Positions 62,852-64,000 of a stretch of 64,000 nucleotides of DNA are shown here, piece after piece. Each line of letters begins with the position of its first letter. The stretch's first letter is position 1. Location: positions 136,954,306 to 137,018,305 of the forward strand of contig NC_091133.1 of NCBI RefSeq assembly GCF_040183065.1. Direction: 5' to 3'. This DNA comes from Periplaneta americana. Lineage: Eukaryota; Arthropoda; Insecta; Blattodea; Blattidae. A program made the position numbers and the translations under genes. Under the pieces are notes generated by a model. That model had not been told where the DNA came from, did no database searches, and worked only from the letters and a program-made list of their open reading frames with translations.

Positions 62852-63821
62852 TCTATACTAATAATAAAACTGTAGCCGAAATTTTTCTGGTAATTTTCGA
62901 TTTTCCAAAAATAATTGGTCCTAACATATATAATTAACCGCCCTGAAACCGAAAATCGCTTTTTTGAAATTTTTGTTTGTATGTCTGTCTGTCTGTCTGG
63001 ATGTTTGTTACCTTTTCACGTGATAATGGCTGAACCGATTTATATGAAAATTGGAATATAAATTAAGTTCGTTGGAACTTAGAATTTAGGCTATATGGCA
63101 TTCAAAATATTTTATTTAAAAGGGGGGTTATAAGGGGGCTTGAATTAAATAAATCGAAATATCTCCCTTATTATTAATTTTCATGAAAAATATTACATAA
63201 CAAAAGTTTCTTTAAACATAATTTCCGATAAGTTTTATCCCATGCAAAATTTTGATAGGACTGATATTTAATGAGATAAATGAGTTTTAAAATTACAATA
63301 ACAACGCCATCTAAGGCGGTGTAATGAAATAAAAAACAAATGACTTCGTCTATAAGGGGTCTTGGACAACAACAATCGAAAGCTATGAAACATAGCCTAC
63401 AGAGAATGTTTCTGTGTTTGTATGAAGTAATATCGGAAGCTAAATTAACCGATTTGTACAATTAATTATTAATTCACCATTGGAAAGTGTAGTTTCTCTA
63501 GATGTGCATAATGCTATAATGTTATTACAGTAACTTCTGAGTGAATCGAGGACAGGTAAGATTAAAATAGCTTCTTATGCACAGAAAACTTGATAGGCAT
63601 TCGTTTCCTGTATTTCCTAAAATAATTTTTATGACCAAATGAGTGGTCTCTGGATCAAAATGATCGCATTTTAATTTTTTAATACATTTTAAATTAACAT
63701 AATAAACGATTTATCCTTCTATCAAACACGAATGTTCCCTGGATCAAATGTCCTATATTAATTATGTAATTACTTTATATTTATTTCTAACGGGTGCAGC
63801 GGAGCGCACGGGTACGGCTAG
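62852..63821 (+). mobile_element. non-autonomous Helitron, complete
   Basis: It starts TCTATACTAATAATAAAACT after an A and ends GGTACGGCTAG before a T. The same hairpin-forming GGGTGCAGCGGAGCGCACGG lies before the end. 970 bases, very similar throughout to 38070-39066, with small deletions and substitutions. No coding capacity. Confidence 0.94.
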
Positions 63822-64000
63822 TCTATAATATCATATTACTCACATACGTAGATATGGTATTTAAAACCATTTTTACAGCTGCAATAACAAAAGTGTCACA
63901 TGGCATCATAGAATGATAAAAATAGCTCGGGAATCCAGGTTCTAAGAGAGGGATGATTATAAAACCTACAACGTCTTTGATTGTGAAATATGGGTGGAAT
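63822..64000. other. unassigned sequence at window end
   Basis: Nothing supported in these last 179 bases. Confidence 0.4.

Overview
This window looks like repeat-dense intergenic DNA from an insect nuclear genome. It is AT-rich, has no operon-like gene packing, and is built from layers of non-LTR retrotransposons (LINEs), tRNA-derived SINEs, Helitrons, hAT, P-like, PIF/Harbinger and TA-target DNA elements, a 52-bp satellite and many microsatellites. Several families (the LINE 3' ends coding for the motif WAGHVARMGESRN, and the SINE with a CACCGGCGTGGCTCAG head) are what I associate with cockroaches. My best guess is a blattodean, possibly Periplaneta americana; this comes from memory of the families and no search was run.

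Layout. 0-5 kb: unassigned sequence, then a SINE split by two LINE fragments (2.46-4.04 kb) and a short inverted-repeat element at 4.45 kb. 5-12 kb: mostly unassigned, with a hAT/CGGBP1-like coding relic (8.98-9.47 kb). 12-16.5 kb: a complete SINE with an 11-bp target duplication, two tandem 650-bp foldback repeats, a tRNA-Tyr-like SINE beside a large palindrome, and an internally deleted LINE. 17-22.5 kb: a hAT-type element with a perfect 8-bp duplication, an old Helitron, and the only long open frame, a 921-codon LINE endonuclease/reverse transcriptase whose endonuclease SDH motif reads SYH. 23.4-26.2 kb: a decayed minus-strand LINE. 26.4-37 kb: small inverted-repeat elements, LINE tails and a possible first coding exon with a signal-peptide-like sequence at 34.58 kb. 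38-39 kb and 62.85-63.8 kb: twin Helitrons with AT insertion sites. 40-45 kb: LINE relics interrupted by a SINE and an inverted-repeat element, more SINEs, and a LINE 3' end. 45-51 kb: a cluster of DNA transposons, including a Harbinger-type element carrying a palindromic element and a LINE fragment. 51-57 kb: a CGGBP1-like pseudogene with readable exons, a complete SINE, and a 1.9-kb P-like element with a THAP finger that splits another SINE. 57-64 kb: a CTAT array, a tRNA-Tyr-like SINE, a 52-bp satellite array, and the second Helitron.

I find no intact host gene, rRNA, functional tRNA or CRISPR array. The value of the window is its readable insertion history: at least seven elements have identifiable target duplications or host breakpoints, so their relative ages can be ordered. 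The observations most worth following are the P-like/THAP insertion, the foldback repeats whose hairpin arms change together, the three-layer Harbinger nest, the DNA-binding-domain-only transposon remnant, and the candidate signal-peptide exon.
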